Of a stretch of 64,000 nucleotides of DNA, positions 11,345 to 21,654 are shown piece after piece (within the stretch, counting starts at the first letter, position 1; the number at the start of each line of letters is the position of its first letter). The notes below the pieces were generated by a model that did no database searches, had not been told where the DNA came from, and worked only from the letters and a program-made list of their open reading frames with translations. The stretch lies in assembly GCF_016920785.2 (NCBI RefSeq), contig NW_024609880.1, positions 63,551,830 to 63,615,829 of the forward strand. The letters are read 5' to 3'. The DNA is from Ixodes scapularis. Lineage: Eukaryota; Arthropoda; Arachnida; Ixodida; Ixodidae. The translations under genes were made by a program, and so were the position numbers.

Positions 11345-12497
11345 TGTATTCTTTTCCTCTTCGTCTTCATTGTTTATTGATTTCAATCATATCGAATAAT
11401 GAACACATTAAATCACACTACTCTTGTGTAATTATTTGTCTTAGATTTATTAGCCTGACCCAGTACTTAAACCATTCAGTTATCGATAGTAAATCTTCCA
11501 ATATATTTTTTAAATGTGAGGGTAAAAAGACACGGAGATTGATGATGATACAGACGCCAACGCCGCCCTCGGAAATTTTTTGAACATTACAAATCAACAG
11601 TTTGTCTGCCATCCGCCAGCTAGCGCAAGAAAACACCCAAGCAGTTTTTAATTGTTTTAAAATTAGCTAAGCTCTACACCTATTTATTTAGAAACCAAAG
11701 CAAGATCATTGTGAAAATTTAATGCATCGCAACGTATATCTATTCCAAACAATAAATATTTTTAGATGCCAATAAATCTGTTTGATATCCAAAAAAGGTA
11801 TGCGTCAAAAACACGTAAGTTTGAAGGGCTCCTGGAGCGTTACGACATCGAAAATGAAAAAAAAAAAAAAAAAAATAACATCGTCTACCTCTTGGGCAAC
11901 CATTGTAGCTCTAAATGTTATAAAAGATTTTATCATAGTTTAATTATTTCCTCAGCGGTATTTGAAGTACCATGACTCGAAGCACAAAAAAAAGTGCTAC
12001 GTTTGATATAAAATATCTAAACAAAAAAATGTTACACAACATTAAATTTTTTTTTGCATATTACCAATTATAAGCTAAGCACTTTTCATTGTCCTAGCGC
12101 TTGTCATTAAAAACATATTTGTGATGAAAAATGTCAATTTTAGGGAAATATTTGGAGGGATGAAAAAAACAAAGTAGTGCAAATACCAAAAAAGTGTATC
12201 GTTACATTCTGCTCCGACATCATCTTAACAAAACTGCTATATTGGAACCGTGTTATCTTTAAGGGATCGTTCATAAAACATGAACTAGCGGAGCAAGTGA
12301 GGGTTTGCGCCATCATATTCGCAACGTTACAAATGCGCAATAACACTAAAAACCAACGCATACATAATATCAAATAAAAGAGAATTGCATTGCCTTTCGA
12401 ATGACATCAATCGCACAAAACAGTACTTAAAAGGAGATGAGTAATGACCTGCCAAAAAGTACCTAAACTGCCACATTCAGTGGGACCGTGGCCTTAA
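11345..12497. repeat. 1.15-kb dispersed AT-rich repeat, copy 1
   Basis: It aligns almost base for base with 57742-58884 in the same orientation. The shared block starts at the TCTTCGTCTTCATTGTTTAT region and ends at CCACATTCAGTGGGACC[G/A]TGGCCTTAA. Differences are scattered substitutions and small indels, for example a longer A run near 11858. No intact coding frame is shared. Short frames such as that around 12177-12377 are conserved only as nucleotide similarity. The element type is unknown. Confidence 0.8.
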
Positions 12498-12589
12498 CAA
12501 GGCAGAAAGCTCGCGCTGAATGCGGAGCTTCTATAGTCTCAACTTAAAGGGCAGCTAAAAAAAAAAAAAAGTTTTTTTTTAACAATCTG

Positions 12590-12921
12590 GTTGGGCACGC
12601 ACGTAAAAAAAAATTATTTTAGGCGAAAAAAAAAATTTGCTAGAGCAATATTGACGGCGCGAATCACGATTTAGTCGGCAGTCACCTCCTTTCCCTTGTT
12701 TTCCCTCTCGGCATTTCGGGCGCGTGGAGGAGAGGTGGATCGGCTTCGCCTTCACGTTGAGGTGGAAAGGGCGAATGCCCGAGCAAATATTTGTGGTCAT
12801 TGCGGAATGACCCGTGGCGTCATGGAATTTGCACGCAGAATTTCAAAGAAATCTCTCGCCGGCAATATTGCTCTAATTTTTTTCTCGCCTATAATTTATT
12901 TTTTGATACGCGTGTCCCAAA
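12590..12921. mobile_element. TIR element with about 60-bp imperfect inverted ends
   Basis: The left arm runs from GTTGGGCACGCACGT to TAGAGCAATATTG (12590-12652). It is the imperfect complement of CAATATTGCTCTA to ACGCGTGTCCCAAAC (12862-12921). The middle is about 200 bp and non-coding. Confidence 0.6.
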
Positions 12922-12930
12922 CAGAGCATA

Positions 12931-13124
12931 TATACTTCGTCTCACCTTAGCATAAACTATTGTTAGCCGCGCATGCTAAAAGCGCGAGCTATTTCCTTTG
13001 GATCACGCTTGGGCTGCTGCACAAGTGCTCCTGCAGCGGGTGCTCCAGTCAAGTCAGTCGAGGCTACCCGCCCGCGCTTGTACAGCCTTCGCAGTTAGTC
13101 CATGCTAAGGTGAGACGAAGTATA
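12931..13124. mobile_element. MITE family B, complete copy
   Basis: The terminal inverted repeat TATACTTCGTCTCACCTTAG is found at 12931-12950 and inverted at 13105-13124. The interior matches 15415-15590 (GTGCTCCAGTCAAG..AGTCGAGGCT..CGCGCTTG..CAGCCTTC). A further right end lies near 41410-41436. Confidence 0.75.
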
Positions 13125-13149
13125 GGACGACATTTCTGAGGGCGATGTC

Positions 13150-14078
13150 CAGAGCGCATGCTCAGATTGAGTTCACATTCATAGGCTGCTAAGCCCTGCC
13201 ACCACCGCATCGGTGGGTCCCAAAGGCCACGTCGTCAGACGTCATGCCAACGTCCCATCGGTGACAGCAGCCGAAATACAGGCGATCGCCGAAGCCGCAA
13301 CCCTCCACTCACACACAACGAATGAGCTCACGATTAAAACGGACAGCCAGGACGCGCTCAGGGCTTACGCTAAAACGACTTACCTGAACACATATTAGGA
13401 CTCCTCACCCAATACATGACCAATTACCCCCGACTTGCGCATCTACCTCGAGTGGGTACCAGGAAGGGAACGAAAGGGCGCACGCCCTGTCTCGAGATAA
13501 CACTGAACCGAGCGTACCAATCGGTTGGCCGCAGGCCTACGACCCCAGAGAAGACAGAGCGGAGCAGAGAAAAAAACGAAGGACCTTCCTCAAGGAGATG
13601 AGAGAAGAGCAACGCAAATTCTCCATTCCACTACACAGTACACCGCGCAGACAAGCCACGTTCATACGGCAGGCACAAACAAACTCACTCCCGTGTGACA
13701 TGACGCTACACTACATATACAACCTCGGAGGACTGCCGAGATGTCAAGTGTGCGGAGCAAAACCTCCCGATAACAGGCATACATACTGGGAGTGCCCGAG
13801 GGCACAGAACTCGCCATACATTCTTGAAGAAACTCAGCTACCACTCCACATCCCCCACACGTGGGAGAGCTGGGCAGCACCGCCACAGGACCTGCAAGCT
13901 ACCTTATGGAAACAACTGCAGAACCATGTCGAACATGTCGTCGGATTAACATCATGCAACAACAACGAACATGCAAGCTAGGACCGACACTTCTCGTAAC
14001 CTGACTACAAACACCATATAGAAGCGGTAAAACCAAAAAACGCGGCTCGGACAATGAGCTGCTGTAAATAAAGTATGT
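13150..14078 (+). pseudogene. Non-LTR retrotransposon 3' remnant (RNase H plus zinc-knuckle tail)
   Basis: A 5'-truncated, frame-broken remnant. The frame from 13213 to 13398 carries PSVTAAEIQAIAEA and TIKTDSQDALRAYA, the glutamate and second aspartate regions of a retroelement RNase H; the first catalytic Asp is not present. The frame at 13598-13981 carries CQVCGAKPPDNRHTYWECP, a C-x2-C-x8-H-x4-C knuckle typical of the C-terminus of these elements. An AATAAA at about 14067-14072 could mark its 3' end. The two pieces lie in different frames with stops between, so it is inactive. Confidence 0.75.
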
Positions 14079-14166
14079 TCCCTCCTTCCTGCTAAGCCCA
14101 ACAATCTTGATGGTACGGAATGCACGTTGCAAAGGACAGTGAAAGCTCGCCACCAGCAATCGCTTA

Positions 14167-14836
14167 AGGTGTATCCACACGACGGACCGGGCCGCGGACC
14201 GATTGATCACGTGATGCGCGGCCCGCGGGCCGCCCGGCTGCAATGAGCATCCACACGGCGGACCAAAAGAGCAGACGACAGAGCGAACGGGCCGGTCAAA
14301 CCCTCGACCTTACAGCTCCGCCAAAAGCATGCAACGAGCTGCTTTGAGGCTATTTGTAAGGAGCCAAGATGGAGGTTGAACGAAAGAGACTTTTGGCCGC
14401 GGTGGCCCTGGCGTTGGCTATTGACGACGAGGAGGACTTAAGTGAACCGAAAAGGGCATGCATCTATTGTCCCAAAGAGCGGGGAATTGCGCCACGAGCG
14501 CGATGAAGTAAAAAGTTGCATCGTCGCACCATGCCGCCATCGTCGCACAACAAAAGGTTCGTCTGCTTCGTCTTCAACAGTTGGCCAAAAGAACACGACT
14601 TTGGATTTGGATTCCAATCTAAACAACAAAAGTCAGCTTGTTGCCAGACTTAGCACTTCAATTATACTAAAAACGCCGCGGTCCGCCGCCAAGGTCCGGG
14701 CGAGAAAAGCGCTTGGCATTTCTCACAAGCGCGGGCCGCGGACCGCCAGCGGACCTCGAAAAGCGGTGACGTAAGATCACGTGATGCGCGGCCCGCGGAC
14801 CAAAACAGTAATTTGGTCCGTCGTGTGGATACACCT
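14167..14836. mobile_element. PIF/Harbinger-like non-autonomous element with TTA duplication
   Basis: The inverted ends AGGTGTATCCACACGACGGA (22 bp perfect in full) start at 14167 and end at 14836. The element is flanked by TTA on both sides (14164-14166 and 14837-14839). A 3-bp TTA duplication is characteristic of PIF/Harbinger. GC-rich subterminal blocks (CGGCCCGCGG) occur in both arms. A 42-codon frame starting at 14369 (MEVERKRLLAAV..) could be a relic of a coding start, but I cannot assign it. Confidence 0.8.
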
Positions 14837-14916
14837 TTAGCAGTCGCGCACGCAGCTATGGCCGCCAGTGAATAATCCCTGTAGATGTCTTCTGTTTCCT
14901 TTCGTTCTCAGTCACA

Positions 14917-14942
14917 GGGGGGGGGGGGGGGGGGGGGGGGGG
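14917..14942. repeat. Poly-G tract (G26)
   Basis: An uninterrupted homopolymer. It is one of several long G tracts in the window (also 436-451, 15946-15964, 16386-16400, 44001-44020 and 56418-56436) and one C18 tract (33372-33389). Confidence 0.9.
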
Positions 14943-15140
14943 TTCCGTATCTGGTATGCGGGACGAAATAATATTAAAGCATTTCAACCTGAAATATGCG
15001 AGAAAGTAGGTGAGGCAAAACAAGAATCTGTGACAATCACGTATGTTCCATGTACACCTTCCAGCGGCGTGGAGAGATCAAAACGATGTTTTACTGCATA
15101 CCAGAAGTGACGACGTTCAAGATGGCTGCGCCCTTGTAAA

Positions 15141-15412
15141 ATATAATAATAATTGTTGTGTGTATGTCTATACAGCCGGAAGTCCGTCTGCCTCAGTGGA
15201 CGTCTGGTGTCTCAGCCGTCCCAGCTGTAGATGAGCGATTTAGCCTGTACGGTACAACCGCTAACCTGGGGTTTTTAACGTGGACCACGCAGTATACACA
15301 ACCGCTCGCCGGTACGATGCTCATCCAGATCGAAACGGGCAGGGGCGTGGATTGAAACCAGGATCCTGGGTTCTGCAGCGCGAGCTTTTGCTCCACGCGC
15401 TCCGAGCTGGTG
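15141..15412 (-). repeat. tRNA-derived SINE copy (head-truncated)
   Basis: Read on the minus strand, the tRNA-related part includes AGCACACCAGCTCGGAG-like and GGTTTCAATCC (Pol III B-box-like) sequences. A conserved body follows (GCCCGTTTCGATCTGGATGA, AAACCCCAGGTTAGCGGTT, CTCATCTACAGCTGGGA, ACTTCCGGC), then a tail with ATA/TTA repeats at 15141-15152. It matches 54250-54482 and 56437-56715. The A-box end is missing because the copy stops exactly where a family-B MITE starts. Confidence 0.75.
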
Positions 15413-15414
15413 TG

Positions 15415-15590
15415 CGCTATACTTCTTCTCACCTTAGCACGGACCATTGCTAGCCGCGTATGCTAAAAACGCGAGATAGTTGCTGTGGATGAAGCCACGG
15501 CGGCTGCACGAGCGCGTGTGCAGCGAGTGCTCCAGTCAAGGCAGTCGAGGCTGGCCGCTCGCGCTTGCGCAGCCTTCGTAGTTAGTGAAA
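15415..15590. mobile_element. MITE family B, left part
   Basis: It starts TATACTTCTTCTCACCTTAGCA and is collinear with 12931-13110. Its right inverted end is not present, as the sequence diverges after GTAGTTAGTGAAAAGTG. Confidence 0.65.
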
Positions 15591-16298
15591 AGTGTAACTA
15601 CGAAACAATCGCACGACAAACGGTGCATGCAATTTCGTCATCATCGTCGTCGGGTTCACACACCGGAGAAACGATACAAAAGAAAAACAAAAAATAAAAA
15701 AAAACAACGCAGTTGGGTGTAGCGACGTGACTTCCAACAACTCTCTCATCTTCTACATTTCTCCCTCCTCCTCGGTACACATCGTCCACACGTCACTGTC
15801 ATGAGTTTCTGTGCTCATGTTTCAATTTAAATTTTGAGAAATTGAGTTTTTTTTTCTTTATTAAAATTATACGTCTAGCAAAATATTGATTAGGTAGCCT
15901 CCTAGCACCATATTAAATTGCCTTACAAAAAATAAAATATATTTTGGGGGGGGGGGGGGGGGGGCGGGGGGTGTCAGTGTTTTTTTATTATCGGTTTTAA
16001 CTTTTAGGGGAGTGCGCGGCTTCTTTTTGAAGAAATATTTCGGCTATGAACATATTTTGTGCCTTTAAAGCGATACCAGTCATTTATTTTGGTTTGACTT
16101 TTGACCGGAGGTACCCTTCAAGAAAACGCAAGTTCTGAGCATTGTTCACACGCAGCGCGAAGTAGTTCTCACGATATTTGTATGTCGGCGGGAAAGCTAT
16201 GATTTTGGCGAAGGACTTTCATAAAGTTTCTATTATCGGCACCAAACATTAAAGAAAAAGAAATATAACCAAACGGGCATCAACATGAGCGCGCGTCC
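15591..16298. other. Unassigned sequence with poly-G tract
   Basis: No gene recognised. It has a G19 run at 15946-15964, extended after one C by a further G run. The surroundings are AT-rich. Confidence 0.4.
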
Positions 16299-16306
16299 CT
16301 CTAGTT

Positions 16307-17373
16307 CAGTGGTCTCAAACTCATTTGAGTGTGGGGGCCAGATAGCCCACGCCAAAAACGTCAAGGGCCAACGTAAGACCGGGGAGGGGGGGGGGGGGGG
16401 TTTTAAAAATATTTTAAAAAGAAGAGACCTCGTGCTCTACGTTTTTGGAAACTCGCAGTTTTGCCTGCGAAATCTTTTGATTTGATTTGTTTGCTATATG
16501 ACTATGTTGGGACCTGCCATGAAGTGATAACAAGAATTGAAATGGTACCGCCCCGCGAACGTGCTGGCATTTTTAATAGAACAAGAGAAGAAGTACACTG
16601 TCGTTCTCGTTGCTCAATTCACTCAGGGAGTAACGAAGCTCAACATGTCTCTAAAAAGACAGTCATTTAATTTGACAGTTCTTGCTTTACCGACGATTTT
16701 ATTCCAATACCCTGAACCAATGGTTGTTTTTTAACGGTGATACTTTTTAAAGGCTAGAATTCCGAGCTTGTCGCTTTATCTTTGGCAGTTGCTCCCGCTG
16801 ATCGAGAGTTTGCGCAGCCGAAATGCATCCTTCAGCGAATAGCTCGCGCTTGCAGCCTAGCAGCGGAATCGTTGAACATTACAAAAAGTTGGGAAGTAAA
16901 CAAATAAAGCGAAACAAAGGGCAACAAAACACAGAAAACTGTAAACTATGTGAATACGTTAAAAAAGAAGGGCTACGTTTCGAGTAAAAATGAATCGACG
17001 AGATAAGATCACTATAGACGCTTTGCACACGCGCCAAATTACAGCCGCCATTGCTGACCTTCTCTTGTCTTACCGAGATGCCGAGCAACTGAAACGGCAG
17101 TTGACGATCCTCTACAAAGGCCGATGCTTTAGAAAAGGACACAGTTGAATCTAATATGGCAATAACCTGGCCTGCTATGGTAATGATGAAGTGAAATAAA
17201 CGGAATAAGAGGAAACAAAAACTGAAGGTCAGTTATGGCGGCGTCCATGCACAGCTGCTGCAAAGCGTCTATAGCGCATGCCATTTCCAGTGCTCGAGAC
17301 GAGGGAACCGGGACACGTAACGGGTTGCCTGCGGGCCGCATGCGGCCCGCGGGCCGGGTGGTTGAGACCCCTG
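16307..17373. mobile_element. hAT-type non-autonomous element with 8-bp duplication
   Basis: The ends CAGTGGTCTCAAAC (16307) and GTTGAGACCCCTG (ending 17373) form imperfect inverted termini. They are flanked by CTCTAGTT (16299-16306) and CTCTAGTC (17374-17381), an 8-bp duplication with one mismatch. An 8-bp duplication with CAG-type ends is typical of hAT. A G15 tract lies at 16386-16400. A second TIR element (about 17012-17255) is nested inside. No transposase frame is present. Confidence 0.8.
17012..17255 (-). mobile_element. Family-C MITE nested in the hAT element
   Basis: The arms CCGCCATTGCTGACCTTCTC and GAAGGTCAGTTATGGCGGCG are imperfect inverted repeats. The whole segment is the reverse complement of 22040-22250. 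Shared blocks are CTTACCGAGATGCCGAG, CCTCTACA, AATGATGAAGTG and AAACAAAAACTGAAGGTC. Confidence 0.65.
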
Positions 17374-17673
17374 CTCTAGTCGCACAGTATAAACATCGTG
17401 TGCCGCAGTTGCCGTGGCATGTGTGGGGAAGGACGGGGAGAGGGAGAGCAGCGCCTCTGCTGTACAGTGGGGGTTCGCGTTCGTAGATATTTTATTTTAT
17501 TTTTTTTTTTTTGCCGAGAAGGGGCATTAAGCGCTATTGCTGTAAAACAAAATCTAAACAATAGATTAAATCACACAGAATCCTCGTACGTTTATTTATC
17601 CTCCACCGACACTCCGCGCTTCCGTCAACGCTTTTCTTAACCCCCCCAAAAACTTAGATGATTTGTTTAGAAA

Positions 17674-17679
17674 TTTATT
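17674..17679 (-). promoter_or_regulatory. Candidate polyadenylation signal for the SMCO4-like gene
   Basis: AATAAA on the minus strand (TTTATT on plus). It is the first clear signal downstream of the SMCO4-like stop at 18221. If it is used, both decayed tandem copies would fall in the 3' untranslated region. Confidence 0.35.
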
Positions 17680-17883
17680 CACGATACAACATCGGTTCCA
17701 GGGCAGGCACGGACTATTTGTTGATTGTATCTGGAATGTATCACGAAACGCGGACATCACGGGGATATGGCAGAATGATTCACACTGCTGCGAGCAGCGA
17801 AAGTTCCCCACCTTTTCAAGGACGTGCACCGCGTCTGCAAGAACAGTGTCCTTGCATACGCTTTCATATCGCCTGGAAATGGC

Positions 17884-18152
17884 TCAAAAGCCAGTTCTTG
17901 GCCTTGTCTTCAGCAACACGATGAACACAATGACAATGACAAACTTAAAGACTACGGGGATGATCACAGAGAAGATATTTTGAACTTGGTTGATATCCTT
18001 CCCACCGTCTGTAAGGACAGTGTCTTGCAGACGCAATTCTTGGAATGGCCTTCAGCGACGTGACCACCATAGTGACGATAGGGAACGTGATGACCACGGA
18101 GATGACCACGAAAAACATCTTGTCCTGGATTTTGATGATGTCCTTCCCATCA
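17884..18152 (-). pseudogene. Two tandem decayed copies of the SMCO4-like 3' half
   Basis: On the minus strand, 18152-18042 reads GKDIIKIQDKMFFVVISVV and then diverges with stops. The next unit, 18006-17884, reads GKDINQVQNIFSVIIPVV, a second hydrophobic stretch, and KTRPRTGF followed by TGA. Both match codons 20-59 of the intact gene at 18221-18400. Matching positions are offset by 194 and 143 bp, and each unit is preceded by a GACAGTGTCCTTGCAGACG-like spacer. Neither copy has the basic N-terminal part or a start codon. They look like local tandem duplications of one exon piece. Confidence 0.8.
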
Positions 18153-18220
18153 TCGATCTACAAAGGCAGTGTCCTTGCGGACGGTATGGATGTCTCACTT
18201 CCACACCGCCTGCAAGTGAT

Positions 18221-18400
18221 TCAGAAGTCAGTTCTCGGCCTGGTCTTCAGCAACACAATGACCACAATGACGATGGCGAACGTGATCACCACGGGGATGA
18301 CCACGGAGAACATTTTCTCCTGGACTTCGTTGATGTCCTTCCGTCGCTCCTCCTTGTCCTTCCTGGACAGGCGCGGCTTGTTCTTGTTGCGGCCTGCCAT
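18221..18400 (-). CDS. SMCO4: SMCO4-family single-pass membrane microprotein
   Basis: A complete 59-codon frame, the usual length of vertebrate SMCO4 (single-pass membrane and coiled-coil domain-containing protein 4). Residues 1-20 are basic (MAGRNKNKPRLSRKDKEERR) and residues 17-30 are compatible with a short coiled coil. Residues about 31-51 are a hydrophobic membrane segment (VVIPVVITFAIVIVVIVLL). The tail is KTRPRTDF, comparable with the TRPT-containing tail of the family. The start has a strong context (GACCATGGC). A CAG acceptor ends 10 nt upstream (exon start 18410), so the upstream exon is probably 5' untranslated and was not located. Family function is poorly known, so I assign none beyond a small membrane protein. 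It is one of only two host genes I can support here. Confidence 0.82.
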   Translation of the reverse strand: MAGRNKNKPRLSRKDKEERRKDINEVQEKMFSVVIPVVITFAIVIVVIVLLKTRPRTDF

Positions 18401-18410
18401 GGTCGTTCAC

Positions 18411-19329
18411 CTGCACGATGCAGAAGTTTAGAATACGATGATGATCAAGAGTGAAATAGAACATTTTTAAAGATGCTTCTTGGTGGAGCAGAGGGCATCC
18501 GTAAACACTTTTAAATATATACAAACTTACTTTTCTCTAATAGCCCATTAAATAGATTTTAGTTGACTTTGAATACTCATTGCAAAAAAAAAATGTTAAT
18601 GACTACAGAATTAAAACGGCAAGTATCTGCTAGGATTTCAAGTTTAACAGCATTTAATTTAAAAGATATTTGAGAAGGCTAGCAATTTATATAGCAGGAA
18701 CAAAGAGTGGTGGAACGCGTAACTACATCCTATATGGCCTTTCTCTTCCTTACAGCGAGGCGTTACTTCCGGGCGTCATCGATCATTTGTTGGTTTTGCC
18801 AATGAGGTGAAAAGGACCATTCCACAGAATCGGCAGTGATCATGTACTACGGTGTAGAAAAACTTGAAATGATCATTGTTAATAAATTTTTGATGGTGAA
18901 AAGTAGGTTCCGCCACTCGGGACACGCTGTGGTCGTACAACTTGTTTGGCGCGCGCAATATTTTTTTTTTTTTCAATTCAATTCATTTTGTTTATTTCCA
19001 TATTACAACCGGGCGATGGAGGCAAGAAAAAAGCTGCAGAAGTGCAGCTTGACGATGCCCCTTGCTCTCTACTAGCAGATCGGCTGACAGGAAAAATACA
19101 TGGCAGAAAAGAAAATCAGTTTATATATATATAACGTATCGGCAAAAGGAGAATATCTTATTTATCGCATCAATACCTAACATCTTTCAAAAACATTATT
19201 ACAGCAGAGGGACTGTGCTGCATTATCTGAAGCCCGCAATTATTTCGAGGACGCGGCACCCGCAAGGATTACTGAAATAAGGGTTACTGAGCAGGCAAGC
19301 TAATCGACAATCATAGTACAAAATAAAAA
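18411..19329. other. Presumed 5' intron/flank of the SMCO4-like gene
   Basis: AT-rich, with no coding similarity found. It lies 5' of the minus-strand microprotein exon and so is probably its intron or promoter-proximal region. I could not pick out an upstream exon or promoter. Confidence 0.35.
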
Positions 19330-20345
19330 AAAAAATCTTGAGATTAGGGACAAGAAATGGGACAACACAACACGTCCAAAAACTGTTGTCCCATAGACTG
19401 CGTGCATGGCTTGTACGTGACGTCATCATATCATGCTGGCGGTCATTGATATACTTGTTCTTGCTGGGAAAGTACACTGCGGTGCGAAATGTATCTTGCA
19501 GGAGAGGTACGCTCTCAGAAGCTAGGTCACCCTCAATTGCCGCAATATTCCATACCATCAAGCTAGCTGTTTTTGGCAAACAATACGTGATAGTTCGCTT
19601 TGAGCGTGCGCTGTGAACAACGCACTCAAATACGGCTGCAAGACTTCAATGAATTTCAGACAGGCGTCCTGATCACTGCCGTGTCTCGGCAAGTGTGACG
19701 TAGGACGTGCGATTATCCAGACTGCGTGTTCTCGCTGGCTTGCCCTTGACGTCACCGCATCGTACCAGTGGTCATTTCACATTGTTCTTGCCGAGAAGAA
19801 AGCAATTTGTAAGCGCCTAATAAAAGGGGATTTGCTGGCGGCCATACACGAGTCCGCGGCTGCTGAGCGCGCGCTGAGGTCGACCTTCCATGCACTGTGT
19901 TTTTGAAATGTGCACTCTGCACCATGAAGATTGTCGGTCTCAGCGGCCTATAAGTGTGAGCACTTTCTGAGCATGCACTGTGAACAGCGCCCTCAAATAT
20001 GGCGTCTGGTGAGCACCCTCAATGTGGGGCACAAGTTATGCGCGCAACAACAAGGTTCTTCACAATGGCTGCTAATGTGACCTCCGTGGGAGCCACGTAT
20101 ACACTGCTTGACTGACGCAAGGTCTTTGACAATGTTCCAAGCCAGCGAACATTGTAAAAGGACCTTGCGGCTGCGCGCGTACCTCCTACAAAATATATTT
20201 CCCACCACTGGATTTGTTTTTCTCAGCAAGAACGAGTAGGAATGACCATTGGTACGGTGCAATGACCTGAGGGCATTCACGCGACGTCAATCTGCCATTT
20301 TGTTGTGAGTGGTCTGGCGATGAAACCTATTGGCCCCAGGACGCA
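19330..20345. repeat. Cluster of related MITE pieces, including family D
   Basis: A TGACGTCA..GTACCA..GTGGTCATT..CTTGTTCTTGC(T/C)GAGAA block occurs near 19420-19480 and 19745-19800, and inverted at 20200-20270. A similar block lies at about 25815-25925. At 19838-20015 is a decayed family-D copy (GGCGGCCATA.. to ..TATGGCGTCTGGTGAG) matching 37327-37523, with an extra right-end piece near 19590-19630. No gene is seen. Confidence 0.55.
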
Positions 20346-21028
20346 TTTGATGGTGGTAAGGGACCCTTTCAGACGCTTACTTTTGGCACACAATCCAGGC
20401 AGCTCCCAACAGCGAAATGGAGGACATGATGACGTCAATGAAAACGCCTCATAACGTCATGCTTACAAATGTGTATGCCTAGGCCCTCACGCGGTTGAAT
20501 GTTCCTCCCAGAGGGTCTCTGGTTCGTTCAAATTCTAAACACGCCTCTCGCATGTAAAACTCTAGCACGATACTCACGGTAGCAGACCCGCAAAAGACCG
20601 TCCTGCATGAATCCAGATCACCAGCAAAGCGTTCTAAACGCTGCCGTGGGGCTCACAGGTTGACAAAGGAAAAGGGCATAGCGGAAAGCGAAATTTAGCG
20701 CGCTTCACGAGAGTGCATGCCGCTCTTTTTCCTCGATTAATGACTGTTGACGGTGATCGCAGTGCGAAATTCGACGGCCGCTTAACGATGCAAAATAAAA
20801 ATTCATAGGTTTGTTTAGAATATTTATTCAGAATGCCCCTAAAATTCTTTCAAAATAGGTAAAATAAAAGAGGGGGGAGGGGAGGGGGTTGGGGGGATGC
20901 ATAAAGCATACAAAAATAATTTCAACATTGAATTGAAAAAAAAAATTAAAGCAATGTGTTGACTTTAATAAACTATACTGTCACGTCAGAGATGGAATTC
21001 TGCGCTTTCTGCTCGCTTGTGATGCTTA
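20346..21028. other. Unassigned sequence
   Basis: I see no gene or identified repeat. A G-rich stretch lies at 20872-20899 and A runs near 20937-20945. Confidence 0.4.
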
Positions 21029-21341
21029 GTGCCACTAAATAAGCTACGCTTCAGAGTAACGACACTTGGCCATATTGTGTCTTAAAATAAGGGTTGTTAG
21101 TTATTTGAAGCTTTATCTGAAATCACAGGAACCACTTTTCTGCCCTCCACAACTGTGTAAACAGTTTGCGACAGAGCAAAGCAATAGTACATGACCTTCC
21201 TAACACCGAATCTAATTCTGAGGAAGTCGCACTTTTGAATCATGACGATCGGCAGTTGCGTCTGCTCTGCATACGAGCCAAAATGGCGGCGCCCACAACA
21301 ATGTCGGAAAACGGAGTGCCGATACCCTAAGCGCAGCTCAT
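21029..21341. repeat. Solo arm of the long foldback element
   Basis: It is collinear with the right arm of the foldback at 57395-57708: GTAACGACACTTGGCCATATTGTG, AAGCTTTATCT, TCACAGGAA, GCAGTTGCGT, AAAATGGCGG and GGAGTGCCGATAC are shared in order. It ends in AGCGCAGCTCAT. The matching left arm is absent here. Confidence 0.75.
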
Positions 21342-21365
21342 ACAGTGGCTCTAGTGACGCTTATG

Positions 21366-21617
21366 TGAGCGGCGTTTGGCAACTTCCGGTTCCTTAGGCA
21401 ATTTTGTTTAGTTGTTGACAATCGATGACGATGATTTGCAAGCCTGTCTAACCATGGTTCGAAAAACCAGAGTCTGGAGGTTTCAGAATTATGCTTGCAC
21501 GGGCATGCAGCTCAATGTCGTCGTTTGTCAACGGTAGAACAAATTTTTTTGAGGAACTGGAAGTGCCAAACGCCGCTCATTTGATAGGTGAGCGACGTTT
21601 GGCAACTTCCGGTTCAA
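21366..21617. repeat. Short direct repeat flanking about 200 bp
   Basis: TGAGCGGCGTTTGGCAACTT(CCGGTTC) at 21366-21392 recurs with one change at about 21590-21617. The intervening DNA has no recognised gene. The pair may be fragments of one MITE family. Confidence 0.45.
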
Positions 21618-21654
21618 CTAAAGCACCTCGATGTGTTTGCGTTTGTCTTTCAAG

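Noticed and set aside
17990..18454. 154-codon plus-strand frame (Asp/His-rich) as a gene
   Set aside because: It is the antisense shadow of the SMCO4-like exon and its tandem copies, which have family similarity on the minus strand.
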